The notes under the pieces were generated by a model. That model worked only from the letters and a program-made list of their open reading frames with translations. It had not been told where the DNA came from and made no database searches. From NCBI GenBank assembly GCA_023846275.1, contig CM043868.1, positions 13,611,755 to 13,675,754 on the forward strand: DNA of 64,000 bases, in the 5' to 3' direction. Source of the stretch: Vanilla planifolia. Its lineage: Eukaryota; Streptophyta; Magnoliopsida; Asparagales; Orchidaceae. Every line of letters starts with the position of its first letter. The first letter of the stretch is position 1. Below, in pieces: positions 49,301 to 62,613 of the stretch. Position numbers and translations under genes: made by a program.

Positions 49301-50227
49301 GTTGGTGAGATCAAGTTCGTCTCATGCAGCCCCACGGTGTATCAGGCCATGCTCACAGATTGGATGAGGGATATGGAACTGGGCATACCTGCTCTTCTTG
49401 AAGATGGTATCAAGCTGCTTGTTTATGCTGGGGAGTATGATCTCATTTGCAATTGGCTTGGTAACCTCCTCTTTCATATTCTTCCCTTTATGTTTCTCAT
49501 GGGATGCAAAGCATTAGTTATATTAATTATTTGATCTTGAGTAATCTGAACCTAACTTGATATCAGTTCTACAATGTTTGCTTCAATCTATACTTCTAAG
49601 TTAAAGATTGATTCAAGCCCAAAACAATTAAAGCTCCCAAAACATTATAACCTCCTATGCCTTGCTTTGCTGTTTTGCTAAACTAAATCTAGTATTCTTG
49701 CAAGAATATTTGAAGCTTTAAGATCACTTAACTTGTATAAGCTTATGTCGAGCAGGAAACTCGAGGTGGGTTCATGCCATGGAGTGGTCTGGTCAGCAAG
49801 CATTCGTCTCATCGGCAGAGAAACCCTTTATTGTGGATGGTAAAGAAGCTGGCGTACTGAAGACCCATGGCCCTCTTAGCTTCCTAAAGGTAATCCTTAT
49901 TATTATGCAGTTCTTTATTCCTTGCCAAATACCTTAACATTAGTCAGTTTTGAATGAGCTTGTTGCAAATACTTCATATCGTGTAAAGCTTTTTCTAATG
50001 TTTTAAATCATTTGGTTTGATAAAATTTTTAAATATAATAAAATTGGATTAAACCATATGATTCTCAGCTTGTCTTTTATATCTTTCAGGTCCATGATGC
50101 TGGGCACATGGTTCCAATGGATCAGCCAAATGCCTCATTGGAAATGCTTAGGAGATGGATAAAAGGAGAGCTTGCTGCTGTAGAGGAAACTGCCTCCGGA
50201 TATGAATCACACTTAGCTGATATGTGA
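46376..50227 (+). CDS. Serine carboxypeptidase-like protein (peptidase family S10)
   Basis: Secreted or vacuolar exopeptidase of family S10, removing C-terminal residues from peptides. Nine exons join in frame: 46376-46698, 46805-46973, 47900-48019, 48592-48735, 48807-48957, 49034-49122, 49202-49460, 49756-49889, 50090-50227, giving 508 residues. Residues 1-21 form a signal peptide (NLLVVLLVLVIAS core), followed by a propeptide-like region. WLSGGPGCSS is at 127-136. The catalytic triad is Ser224 (TGESYAGHY), Asp412 (YAGEYDLICNW) and His469 (HDAGHMVPMDQP). Sequons lie at Asn152 and Asn477. The whole, including YYDVRKEC and FVSCSPTVYQAML, fits the SCPL47/48/49 group related to yeast carboxypeptidase Y rather than acyltransferase SCPLs. 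Exon 1 is GC-rich. No lesions are seen. Confidence 0.92.
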
Positions 50228-50450
50228 AAGAACAAACCTTTGTATTATATCGATACCAATTACTGTTGAACTTGTGGCTTTTCATTAGCTGTTCACTTGC
50301 TATCTGTTGAAAAAGGAATGCATTATGACTCACTGATTTGATCTCAATGCATTGTTGTGGGTCTAAGTTACTAATACTTGTACTGATTTTGAGATTACTT
50401 ATGGCTCATGATAGAGAGTAAAATGTTCTGTTGCAACCTGTAAGAGGTAG

Positions 50451-50456
50451 AATAAA
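50451..50456 (+). terminator. Possible poly(A) signal of the carboxypeptidase gene
   Basis: AATAAA about 225 bp after the stop codon, in a T-rich context. Plant signals are loose, so other sites are possible. Confidence 0.35.
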
Positions 50457-51220
50457 TTAGTTGGCAGAATTATGGCCATTTTTCATTTGAACTTAAGGTC
50501 ATATTTTGGATATTAATTATTGTGGTGCTTAATTTTCATTTTCATATTTTTTTATTTTTTATTTTTTTAAATTAAAAGAAAGATGAAAATTAAGTGTATA
50601 AAATATATGTTGAGCTGGATTGGCTTGTGTTCTTTGTTTTTCATCTTAATCCTTTCTTTCATTAGATTCTTTTTAGGATTTTTAATAATAATAATATTTT
50701 AGTAATATATATATTAGAATAATTATTGGTATGTTTAAATATTGTTTGATTCTAATGAAAGAATTAATATTGGATTAATCTAAATGAGCATTATGGGCAA
50801 ATGAAATTTGAGTAATATTCATTTAGTTTAAAATTATGCATGCGACTTGATTTAATAAGGTAATCATTTGCTCATCAAAATATTGATACATTGTTATATT
50901 CACAGTAATCTTAAATATAGTTCTTTAAATGTTAATTAAATAAATTTTGTATGTAATAATATTAATTTATATAAATTCATTTTATCATAATAATATTGAA
51001 TAATTATACATATGTGATAGGCACAAGGGGGAATTTTCCTTTCAAAGGAGAAGAAAATATATGATGTGATAGCTTGTCATAATAGAATAATACTTAACTT
51101 CAATAACTTCTAAAATTTTATCACCATTTTGAGGTGATTTAAGGGATTTAAATATCCAATTATGGGATAACACAAAAAAATTAATTTATCTAAATAAAGT
51201 GGAAAGAAACGTGATCTATC
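50457..51220. other. AT-rich intergenic stretch without a recognisable gene
   Basis: Nothing recognisable on either strand between the carboxypeptidase 3' end and the direct repeat that follows. Confidence 0.4.
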
Positions 51221-51970
51221 TATGCGGAGTCTCACTTTGAGTCTTTGATAGCAAATATTATTTTAAAGTAGTAATAGCAAAATGAAGCATGAGGATGACA
51301 AAATAACAAAAGTAGAGAGAAAATTTTTTTTATCCAAAATATAAAATTCTTTCATATACTCATCTTCTTTTTGATATAGATTTGGATATAATATTTTATT
51401 ACATAATACATATTATTTTATTTTTCACAAGTTTTCATGAGGTTTGACTTGAAAATTGACGACACATAAATCAAGGGAATGTGTTGCTGCTCGCATGCAA
51501 ACCATGCGTCTATTGTGTTGTGCATTCTACATGCACTATAGGTGCACCTCTTATGCACTTGAATCACATGAGGTGGTAGGTGCACCTACCACATGTGCAT
51601 GATGCCTGTACATGATAAGTATACTTATTACAACGTTTGCTCTACATGAGGTGACAGGTCTTATACACGTGCATGTCATTTCCTATAACGGGTGCATTTT
51701 TTCTTATGCATTGTCACATGCTCTCTATCCAATGCATTGTGCTGCTTCGTTCACATCCCATTACTTGATGTGCAAACCACTTCACACTATCATGTACACT
51801 GTTGCTTGTGCAGCATGCTTCCACACACAAATGCGTATGCAGGTGGTGTCACATGATGTCTCGACAGCTTTTGTCATTTGTCTTTAATTTTGATTTTTCT
51901 CAATCATGGATTATTTGATGATTGAATTAACTTATAATAAATCCCTTGATTATAGATCAATTCTTTTTAG
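51221..51970 (+). repeat. CATG/TGCA-rich repeat, copy 1
   Basis: Aligns by eye with 55,415-56,150 in the same orientation. Shared parts are GAGTCTCACTTT or GAATCTCACTTT, AAAATTCTTTCATATACTCAT or AAAATTCTTTCATTTATCAT, ATAATATTTTATTACA, CATGAGGTTTGAC or CGATGAGGTTTGAC, and GATTATTTGATG. Between 51,480 and 51,860 the sequence is dense in CATG, TGCA, GTGCAC and similar self-complementary words. A 91-codon open frame there (51,612-51,887) is rich in His, Cys and Met as a result of this and is not called a gene. Confidence 0.6.
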
Positions 51971-53559
51971 TATTCGCGTTCTACTGAATCTTTTTTCTGA
52001 AGATAAATTAATTTTTTACAGGATCTAATTATGATATTTTCTTGAGTAATTTTAAAAGGCTGATACTTTTATTGATCTTATCAATTAGTTCTTTTAACTT
52101 GGTTATAAGTAACACATGATTTTGGTAGGTGTTCAATAATCTTTTCACTTGGTTTTCACCAACACTGTATTTTGTTAACGCTCCTTTGTCTCATATTAAA
52201 ATGAAGCTTTGCCCTTCCTTTATGGAATGATACTTTTGTGCTCATTAATAATATGACATCTCAATCTTATATATGGATTCTCTAATATAATTTGATATAT
52301 ATCTAGAGATATCACTTCATAATTAATCTCATCAACATGTTCTTTTAGTGATGACAAATTCCATTTTGCTTTATTCTTTGACTCCCATGTCAAAGTCTTT
52401 ATGAACCTTACTAAAGGAATAAAGTCTCAGATGTGTAGTATCTAGGTTTAACCTATTCATAAGAGTTTCTAATATTAGATTCTTCTCGCTTTCAATGTCA
52501 ATGATAACATCGATGAGCTCTTTCCTCACTTAAATATAGATAGTTAAGAGTTTTTTTTATTTTTCTTTATGAGATATTTTCTTTGAACTCACTATAAAAG
52601 ATAAGTTTTCATGAACATAAAGTAAGGTTTTAAGTATCATTTTAGTCTTAGTTGTAATAAATATTTTGTTTTGTATACTTTTCTTAAGCATTTTTTGAAA
52701 TAGTTCAAGATGTAGTTTTTAGCATTTTTGTTGTATATGCCATGTGTTTTTATAGTGGTCACAACACTTTGAGTTAGACTGATAAAAAGAGTGTTAGTAG
52801 TTGTTAGCATAATATATTTTGTCAAATAATGATTCCATTTGTTGTTAATTTTTGGTTTTGTACTCAAACTTCTTGGTACTTAATCTTTATATTTTTATCC
52901 CTTTTACATTGATCTCTTTTTTCAATAGCCATCATAAATGTATTGGTTTATTTTAAAGATTGAATATAGAACAAAGTTAACATTCTGACATTACGATAAT
53001 ATAGACCTATAATGTATTATGATAATATTTGTATTTTGTCCCTAGGTCCCAAACTCACAACTTGTCATCAAAATTTAGTTGTATATTCTTATATTATTTT
53101 TCTTTATCAATGTCATAAGCTATGTCACTTCTTCTATTTTTTATTTATGTAGCCCATGGAATACAATTCTTATATGATTAGTTCTGTAAATTATCTTTAT
53201 GTTTATTTCTATAATTATACCATTTCTTAAATAAGTATTTTACTAAGTTAATGCTTGACTAGTTATTTTTAATCAAGCAAATACCACTTTATTAGTTAAT
53301 AAATAATTATATAAAGAAAAATATGCTTTGAGTTGCTCTAACTATGTATATAATTTCTCAACATCCACTATAATATCAAAAATAGATAAATCAAGTATAA
53401 CATCTATCTTAAAAAAATTTAGTTATATATTCTTTTGTAAATTATCTTTTGAATTTGTCATATAAGAGGATTTAGATTTAGTATCATATTCGTTAATACT
53501 TGTATTTATTGGGTTAATAGAGATAAGTATCTTTCCAAAATTAATGTTAGTATAATCAA
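51971..53559. other. AT-rich sequence between repeats, no recognisable gene
   Basis: No open frame with a recognisable product. The longest is a 76-codon minus frame (52,637-52,867) rich in Thr, Asn and Lys. It may be internal or flanking sequence of the element represented by the surrounding repeats. Confidence 0.35.
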
Positions 53560-55130
53560 TATTAAAGTGTCATTTAATAAAAGGAGGGTGAAATTCTAGG
53601 AATAAAATTTAGATTTCTTAAAAAATATTTAAAAAAAAATACTTTAAAGTTTTAATAAGCTCGAGTATGTCACTAAAAATGATTTTATACAAATGTTAAT
53701 TTTATTTTAAAGCATGTTAATTTTCTTTTAATAATAATTTTTTATAAAAATTATGAAGCAAAAAATTTAATAAAGATTAAAATATATACCAACATCTTTA
53801 AAAGGTGGTTTCACTTAAAGTCAGGCATACCTTCATCCATAATAAAATCAGAAAAAAAAAACAAACACAATTGATATAAATCTTTTACTAAAAGATGAAT
53901 AGGATAAACCCTCACAATAATGAAATAAAATAAAAAGATTATTACGACCTTATAACAAAATAAAATTGACAATAAAAGAAAAAAATCGACAACACAAAAT
54001 TGAACTCAATATAAACAAGAATCATATGCTTAATGAAATACTTAACAAGAAACGAGTATTTTAATTAAATTAATTAGAAATAAAAAATTTGAGAACTTAG
54101 TTGATTTAAGAAGTAGAATTTAGGAGTTTGACGACTGAATGACGTAGCATAAGGAAGCGATGATGAGTATCGGCTGCTAACAGCTTAAATGTTGTGAATT
54201 GAAAATTTTTCTTCCAATTTTGCGAAAATTTTATCTATCCATTTTGTTAAAAAAATCTTCTATTTATACATATCTTTTAATAGTTAAAAGCACTAACCAA
54301 ACTGATCAATTAGCTTTTATTTCTTTGTCTAATGTATGTTTTTTAATTAGAAAATTATTATTTAAATTAAAAAATTCTAATGGCCAAAAGAGCTGTTGCA
54401 CATGAACCACATAATTGGAAATAATATGGATTGTTTGATCACAAAAACTATGTGATTGGATGGGTGAATTTTGCATTTTACTCCCACATAATTTATTCAT
54501 TCTTATGTTTTTTTTCTTATAAGACTTTCCTACACTTAAGAGCTAGCATTTACAATTGGGCTTAGTTATACCTCAAATTTTTTTGGGACTTAATCACTAT
54601 TTTGCTAACAAAATATTAAATTAATGGGTACCATACTTGGGAGATATTTTCTGGTATGATACACTTACATATAGGTCATGGAGTTTTCCTAGGGACCCAA
54701 TTTCAATAGAAATGGGTTAAAAATTAATACTTGACCTGATACATAAAATTTAGTTCAAAGATATGGTGATAAGCTAATAGATTTAGATTTTTATTTATCT
54801 TATTTATTATTAATAATATTATTTTTGTACTGATTTAATTAATATTATTATAATATACTTTTTGTAACAAGTTAATAAAGAAAGATTTTCAAATATATAA
54901 TTAAGGAAAAAAAAAGCTTTTAAGATGGCCAAAATAAGATGATAAAAAATGTTAAAAACTTAAATATTTTTCTAAGATTATTGATTTTAATAAAATTTAA
55001 TTTATGTACTTTGTAAGAAAGATTTATAACAAACTTAAAATCTAATCAAAATAAAATTAAAATACCTAAAATTGAATTCAAAATAAATTTATTGATGGTT
55101 TGTTACTTTAACTAAAATGATCTTTATAGA
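53560..55130 (-). repeat. LTR-like repeat family, copy C (reverse orientation)
   Basis: The reverse complement matches copies A and B. Near 54,130-54,185 it reads CATCGCTTCCTTATGCTACG and TCATTCAGTCGTCAAACTC, matching 1,722-1,762. Near 55,040-55,090 it reads TTTAGGTATTTTAATTTTAT, matching 675-690. Near 53,572-53,595 it reads TTCACCCTCCTTTTATTAAA, matching the copy A right end. Copy C therefore extends from about 55,130 (its left) to 53,560 (its right). No coding sequence. Confidence 0.55.
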
Positions 55131-55414
55131 ATATATCATTTGTTCATCTTTTTCTTTAAGTTTTTTTTATGAATATGAGCATTGAATATCTATAATATAA
55201 AAATTCATTCAAGTAAATTCATTAGAAATACTTAAAATTTATTATTATTAAATAAAAAATCATGATTATAAATTAACAACATAACAAATATAGTCACCTC
55301 AATTGATACCTCCTCATTTTTTTATTCTTTCTCATAGCTTATAATTTAAATCCCTTAGCTTCTGTCATCAACATTGAATATAACTTATCTCTAATATCAA
55401 AATATATGATTTAT

Positions 55415-56150
55415 GTACAAGGAATCTCACTTTTTGTCCTTAACAACATATATTATTTTAGAGTTGGAATAATAAAACGAAGAGTGAGAATAGGAAAAAC
55501 ACCAAAGAAGAAAGAAAGAGGAAAACTTTTGTCCTCAAAATAAAATTCTTTCATTTATCATTCTTCCCTTTTTATAGAAGTTTAGAGGTAATATTTTATT
55601 ACAAAATATATATTATTTTATTTTTTATATGTTCGATGAGGTTTGACAAAAATTGTTCATGCGATAATTCTACACGTGCGTGTTGCACGCATGCACACTA
55701 CGTGTCTATCGAGTCTGCATTCCACATGTGTGATAGGTATACCTACCATGCACATAAATCTCATGTGATGGTAGGTGTACTCATTGTGCAAGCATGTGAT
55801 GAATGTGCATAATAGGGGACATGCCTTCAATTGTCACATGCCTTGACCCATGCGCTACTACTTATGCATTGTTGCTCCTTATTTATCCTACATGCCATGT
55901 TGTCTACACAAGCATCATTGCTTACATACTGCCATGAGTGCTCTATCATATGTGTAGTATGCTTTTCGTAAGCATGGCTGCACATGCTTTATCGTGCATG
56001 CATTGAGTTTTCTTACACTCTGGGTGGTGTGCATAATGCCACTAAACAACTTTAATTATTTGTCTTCATCATTGATTCTTTCTCAATAATAGATTATTTG
56101 ATGTTTGAATAAACCTATGATTAATCTCTTAACTAGAACCATATTCTCTA
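55415..56150 (+). repeat. CATG/TGCA-rich repeat, copy 2
   Basis: Partner of 51,221-51,970. Bases 55,660-56,030 carry the same high density of CATG, TGCA and ACGTG words (for example GCACGCATGCACACTACGTG). Direct orientation and about 4.2 kb spacing are compatible with the two LTRs of one element, but also with two independent insertions. No coding sequence with a recognisable product. Confidence 0.6.
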
Positions 56151-57229
56151 AAAGCATCGACATCAAAAGTTGTGTAGAACTTCTTAAATAGTTACACTTT
56201 AGGTTTCATCAAGTTTGAAGATTATTTGGTGATAAAAAAATTATAAAAAGGAAGATTTAATAAAGCTACAAATGTTTTATGATAAAGAAACAAAGAAATT
56301 TACAAAAACATGAAAAGGTGCTCCAAGAGGAAGCATTGTTACTTGAAAGAAACTCAAAAGAAAACAAAACACAACAAAATAACACATTTTTAAAAATATT
56401 TGATGAAAATTGAATTCTTAAAAGGAGTGGGTTGCATTCCTCCAATCTAGAGAAAAGCTTGGAGATGAAAATGAGAGCATAATGAATGGACGAACATTAG
56501 GGATGATATGGTGCCTTCATTACTCACAAACAAAACTAGCATCATACCTTTGCAATAATATTAAACTAAAGATGCCATTGCACCTCTATCGATATTTTCA
56601 TAAGCTCTCATGATTGCACTTAAGGAAAAAACCTCATTCAAAGGAGAAAAGAACATTCAAAACACCTTTAAGCTCAAATAAGGCATTTCATATTATCCCA
56701 AGGAAGAAGATGAGTGCAAAAATATCAACATGCATAAGCTAGACCACCCTCAACTATTCTAAACCTATTTTGAGCAATTCATTAAGAAGATAAAATCACC
56801 CAAGATTGAAAATCCTATAAATAAGCTAGTGTAGTTTATATAAACTGTTCAATACAGTTCCCAAATTATCAATATAGTTAATGTTAAGTTCCATGTATTT
56901 CCATTATCTTTAACATCCTATTCTCTAAAACTATTAACAAACATTCTCATAAGAATAGTATCAACCTAAACCCCAAAACACCTACTCCCAAGCATCAACA
57001 GATGTTGGACACAAACAAAATCAAACATAAGTATAACTCAGTATATATAGTCTCCTCATATATACCTTGTTAATGCCCATTATGGGAAACTTCTAACTTA
57101 ACGTTAATATTTTCTTTAAAAAAAAAGAAATTTAAAAAATTTTTTTGTTACACCATACATAGCAATAAGGACATATTTAGTGAAGAAAATAACAAATAAA
57201 TACCAATTACATGGTCTAATAATGAACTC
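56151..57229. other. Intergenic stretch without a recognisable gene
   Basis: No product recognised. TATAAATAAGC near 56,818 followed by TATATAAACTG resembles an LTR promoter, but no partner was found. Confidence 0.3.
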
Positions 57230-57395
57230 TTTTCTAATTCAACAATTGAATTTTTATTATTTGTTAGTTAATAAGATGAGTTTAGTTATAGTTGAATTGA
57301 AATTTTTTTGTAAAGGTTTTATTCATGTCTAAGTAATATTGAGTAGACCTTATCATTGTAAGAATTTTGAATCCATGATTTTTAGGGAGGGACTT
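57230..57395 (+). other. Plastid rbcL 5' flank carried with the NUPT
   Basis: GAGTAGACCTT near 57,350 and TAGGGAGGGACTT at 57,383-57,395 match the conserved plastid rbcL leader and its ribosome-binding site (GGGAGGGATTT before the ATG). This shows that a plastid DNA segment was inserted rather than a processed transcript of the coding part alone. The left edge is approximate. Confidence 0.6.
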
Positions 57396-58800
<1,405 letters not shown>

Positions 58801-58920
58801 CCAAATATAGCAAAAATTTTCACATAATTCAGTAATTCATATTTGTTTAATTGATTGAAATGAAACTTGCACCAATTTTTTAAAGTCTTTAGAACATTGG
58901 GCCGAATCCAAATAAAAAAA
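58801..58920 (+). other. Plastid rbcL 3' flank carried with the NUPT
   Basis: TTTAATTGATTGAAATGAAAC and, further on, CATTGGGCCGAATCCAA resemble the plastid rbcL 3' UTR, whose stem-loop arms end with a GAGCCGAATAC-type sequence. Beyond about 58,920 I see no further plastid match. Confidence 0.5.
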
Positions 58921-61880
58921 TGAATGTCACGTTTATTACATAAAAATAACCAAAAAAAAACATAGAAGATCCTCAATAATTAGATGCCAACTATGATCAT
59001 TTAGAGAATTGGTAATAATTGAATTAATTGTTCTGCATCAATACTTCTCTCATAAGAGATTGCTTATCATGGAGTGGAACAATGCTCAAAATGTAAAGCC
59101 CAAATATTGCAGAAATCTAAGCAATAATAAAGATATTATTATACTCTTTAATATCTATTAATGGAAAGACAAACTATCATGGATCTTCTAATAATTTATC
59201 ATGGTGTCAATAGAGCATCTTGTCAAATATGGTAATTATAAACTCTTAAAAGGTGTAACCTAGCTCAAATAAATGAATTATTTTTTAATAATAAAATTAA
59301 ATTTATTCGACACTCTTCAATATCTTAACCTTTCTCTCTTGTTTCGCCAAGTTTGTAATCTCCATGAAAATATGTTATTAGATGAATAAAAAAAAGTTGA
59401 TTCTTAGTTGCTTAAGAGAGAATTGTTATTCATCATGTTTGATTTTTTTCATAAATAATTTTTTCTTTATCTCTCTCTCTCTCTCTTATCTTTCTTTTCT
59501 TATATTAATTCCTATTGTCATTATCTTCTTCTTATCTTCTTTCTTATAATGGTATGAACTTTGTATGACTTTTTTTTTTCTATCTATTTAGTACCAGTTT
59601 ACTCAACTCTTTAGTTTGAAAATGTATTTTTTTACTGGTTAAAAGGTAGTTATATAAATTATTTGTTGGATTTTGATGTTTTTTTGAAGAAAAAAGAAAT
59701 TTTTTTTGAACAAATAAATTTTATTGAGCATATCCATCACAACATATAAACATACAAAAAAGATAACTACTATTGTTAAAATATCATGCTTGTTAACATA
59801 ACAAAGATGATAATTAACTTAGATTATCAAGATCAATCAACAAAAGAGCCATTGTAAAATGAAAAATTTTTTAAAAAGGAGAAACATAATAAATGCAAAC
59901 TATTTTACATAGAAAATTCTTATGTCGGGAAACCACATAAACTATGATGAGGGAGCTAGCCCTATTATGAATATGTAAAAAATGCATCATTGGTTTCTAT
60001 TATTTACATAAATATTTATGATGAAAAGTTGCAATTGAGAGAGGAGCAAGGTACACATGATAAGGAGGAATCCATAATGTCCATGACAATGAAGAGGAAG
60101 AATAGAATGATAGCTCCAATCAAGAAGTTCCTTGAAATGGTATTGCATAATTTCAAATAAATAAGCTAAAGATATATATTAACGATAAACTTTTTTAACA
60201 AAAATATAATAATAATTGTTAATCATTCAATAATTAGATTTTTCTTGTCAATTCATATATATACAAAAGTTCAAAATAGAAGCCAACTTATGATGATAGA
60301 AAATAAGAACAAATCCATTATTGTAATTGTTTATTTACATAATTGCTGATAGCAAGTATTTTTTTTTCTCACCAACTATAATGAATTGCTCTAATCATTT
60401 TTAGAGAGATATAATATTAAGGAGAAAAAAAAATTCTTTTATTTATAAATATTTTAAAGATTTTTTAGAAGATATCTTAATGTATCTTCTAAAGATAAGA
60501 TGTGTTGTTATTGGAAATTGATTGTCACTATCTAAGAAGATATATTTATAAGATGTTATGAACATCTTAAAGCTATTTATTTTATTGACTTATGCTCGTG
60601 TTCTATATAAGTCATATATATGATGTGTCATGTTGATATTTGAAAAATGTGTCATATTACAAATAATATTCTCATTGTTTGAGATATGTAGAACTCTTCA
60701 AATATTACTTGTTATAATAAACATAATTATTTTAAAAGCAATTACATTTGTGTTTACATTATAAATTGACTATATTATATTTAGGATTATTAATTACAAT
60801 CCTTGCAAAAGAATGAACTTATGATATATTTAAAATTTAAATAGATTTTATTCTCCTTTTATAATAAATTGTTTTTATTGTTAACGATCTAAAAATTTGT
60901 TTGCAAAAATTCTATTAAATAATGATCAAGATAGAAAATTATTGTTGTTTAGTGAACTTTAAAAATATATGTTTAATGTATTATCAATAAGTGCTTGGTA
61001 AAATATGTAATCTTTTGAAATAATTAAAATTCATTTTAAATTTTTTAAAATAAAATAATTTTTAAATATTTTTTAAGATGATAAAAAATTATCCTTTTCT
61101 CTTCTTATATTTTTTTATTCTTAAATTTAAAAATTGGCTTTTTTTCACTCATTTGAATAGTTATCTACTCATATTTTGAAAATCATATCTACAAAAGGGA
61201 CATTTATGTAGCAAATGTCACACAAAGTTTAAATCTACATATGCATGTCATGATTTTGAGCTTGTTTTGTCAATTTTTTTTTGTACAGAACACTTAATAT
61301 ATATTTAATTTTTTTAATAACACATAATTTAAATATTATCTATATAGCACTCATAATAAGATAAAAAATGTTAGAAAAATAAATCCCATATATGTTTCAT
61401 TATTTTAAAGCTTTAATACTTTAAATATTATTTATATGACATTCATAATACCAAAAATTATAAAAACAATGTTTAATTTTTATTCATTCAAAAACAATAT
61501 TCTATTTAGCAGTAATTCTTATCTATTATATATTTTTTATATTTTATAGATTTGAATTAGATAATAAAATACTGGCACTCAAATAAATCCAGGTGCATTT
61601 TATAATTTACAAAGAGTTTTCATAATTTTTTTAAATTTAAAAATTCAGAAAATTCAATGGCATAAATAAGACTAATTTATCATCATAATTAAAAAAGATT
61701 AATCACATGGTATTTTGAATTTGATATTAATATGTAATAAATATAATTATCTAAATATATTGTACTTAATCTTAGAAGATTTCTCAATAATAGTTTTTTA
61801 AAAAATATAAATGTTATATTTTTTTTGTTGTTTTACTAGTAATATATTTATTTTTTAAAAGGCAATTTTCTTTTTCAATG
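58921..61880. other. AT-rich intergenic stretch without a recognisable gene
   Basis: No open frame with a recognisable product. Short CT repeats occur at about 59,471-59,488. The sequence becomes extremely AT-rich from 60.2 to 61.9 kb. Confidence 0.4.
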
Positions 61881-61883
61881 AAT

Positions 61884-61890
61884 TATAAAA
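61884..61890 (+). promoter_or_regulatory. Probable TATA box of the coiled-coil protein gene
   Basis: TATAAAA stands about 130 bp before the preferred ATG, at the point where composition changes from AT-rich to mixed. Confidence 0.45.
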
Positions 61891-62011
61891 TCGCCTCTGC
61901 TTTACTTCACTGTACGGGCTAATGTAGTTCGAATTCCTTTTGCGGAGCGAAGGGATTCAAGATTTTAAATTTTCGGGAGGTATGATTTCTCTGCTTCATT
62001 GGAGGGTTTTA

Positions 62012-62613
62012 ATGGCTACTGGGGAGCTAAAAGGAACCCTACTTCCGGCGAGGCGGCTTAGGTCGCAGGAGGAGAGCGGCGGTGAGCTGCAAGAGGAGGA
62101 TGACGAGGAAAGGCAGATCGAGGAGCTGGAGAGGGAGGTGAAGGAAATGGCACAAAAGATCCTCGACTTCCGGAGCATTATCCCGGAACGCCTTGGCGAC
62201 GCCCTCTCCACTCGGCTCGCTGCGCTGAGACCAAACTTCCCACCAGTAAATGAATCACTGGTTTATCAGGCTGACACCAAGCTTCCAGCGAATGGTAAGC
62301 TTTTTTTATTTTATTTTTTTTGTCCTGATTTTGCCTTTTCCCTTCGAAACTTTTTTGTTGTTTCGCAGCTGTTAGGCAGAATAGCTTCGTTTATGCTCTA
62401 TTTTGGGTTTTCTTTTATTTCTTTTTAAACTGATCTTGTAAAAAAACTATGGTTTTCAAGTCCAACTAGCAACTGTTATATGAGATTTTGTGCATTGTTG
62501 TGGCTCTTGTGTGGTTAATTGGCAGGTGATTACTGTAAAATTTTAAAGCGTTATTTCCCTTATCAACAAGTGCGCATGGGAGCTCCGATGAAATATGGCT
62601 TAGGGAGAGATAG
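62012..62613 (+). CDS. Acidic coiled-coil protein, partial; possibly NNF1/EMB3006-like
   Basis: Exon 1 (62,012-62,294) encodes 94 residues plus one base. It starts MATGELKGTLLPARRLRSQE, then an acidic stretch (QEEDDEERQIEELEREVKEM) that predicts a coiled coil, then ILDFRSIIPERLGDALSTRL and AALRPNFPPVN. The donor GGTAAGC is good. A candidate exon 2 (62,526-62,613, after TTGGCAG) stays in frame for 29 codons, but it is uncertain. An upstream in-frame ATG at 61,982 is possible; I prefer 62,012 for its ATGGCT context. The gene must continue to the right, perhaps past the window. The layout reminds me of a small plant kinetochore protein of the NNF1/EMB3006 type, but I cannot confirm this. Confidence 0.6.

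Noticed and set aside
48580..49534. Three separate plus-strand open frames that could be small genes
   Set aside because: They are single exons of the carboxypeptidase gene with intron read-through; joined at GT-AG sites they give one continuous S10 protein.
51612..51887. 91-codon open frame rich in His, Cys and Met
   Set aside because: The composition follows from the CATG/TGCA repeat; the partner repeat at 55.4-56.2 kb does not keep the frame open.
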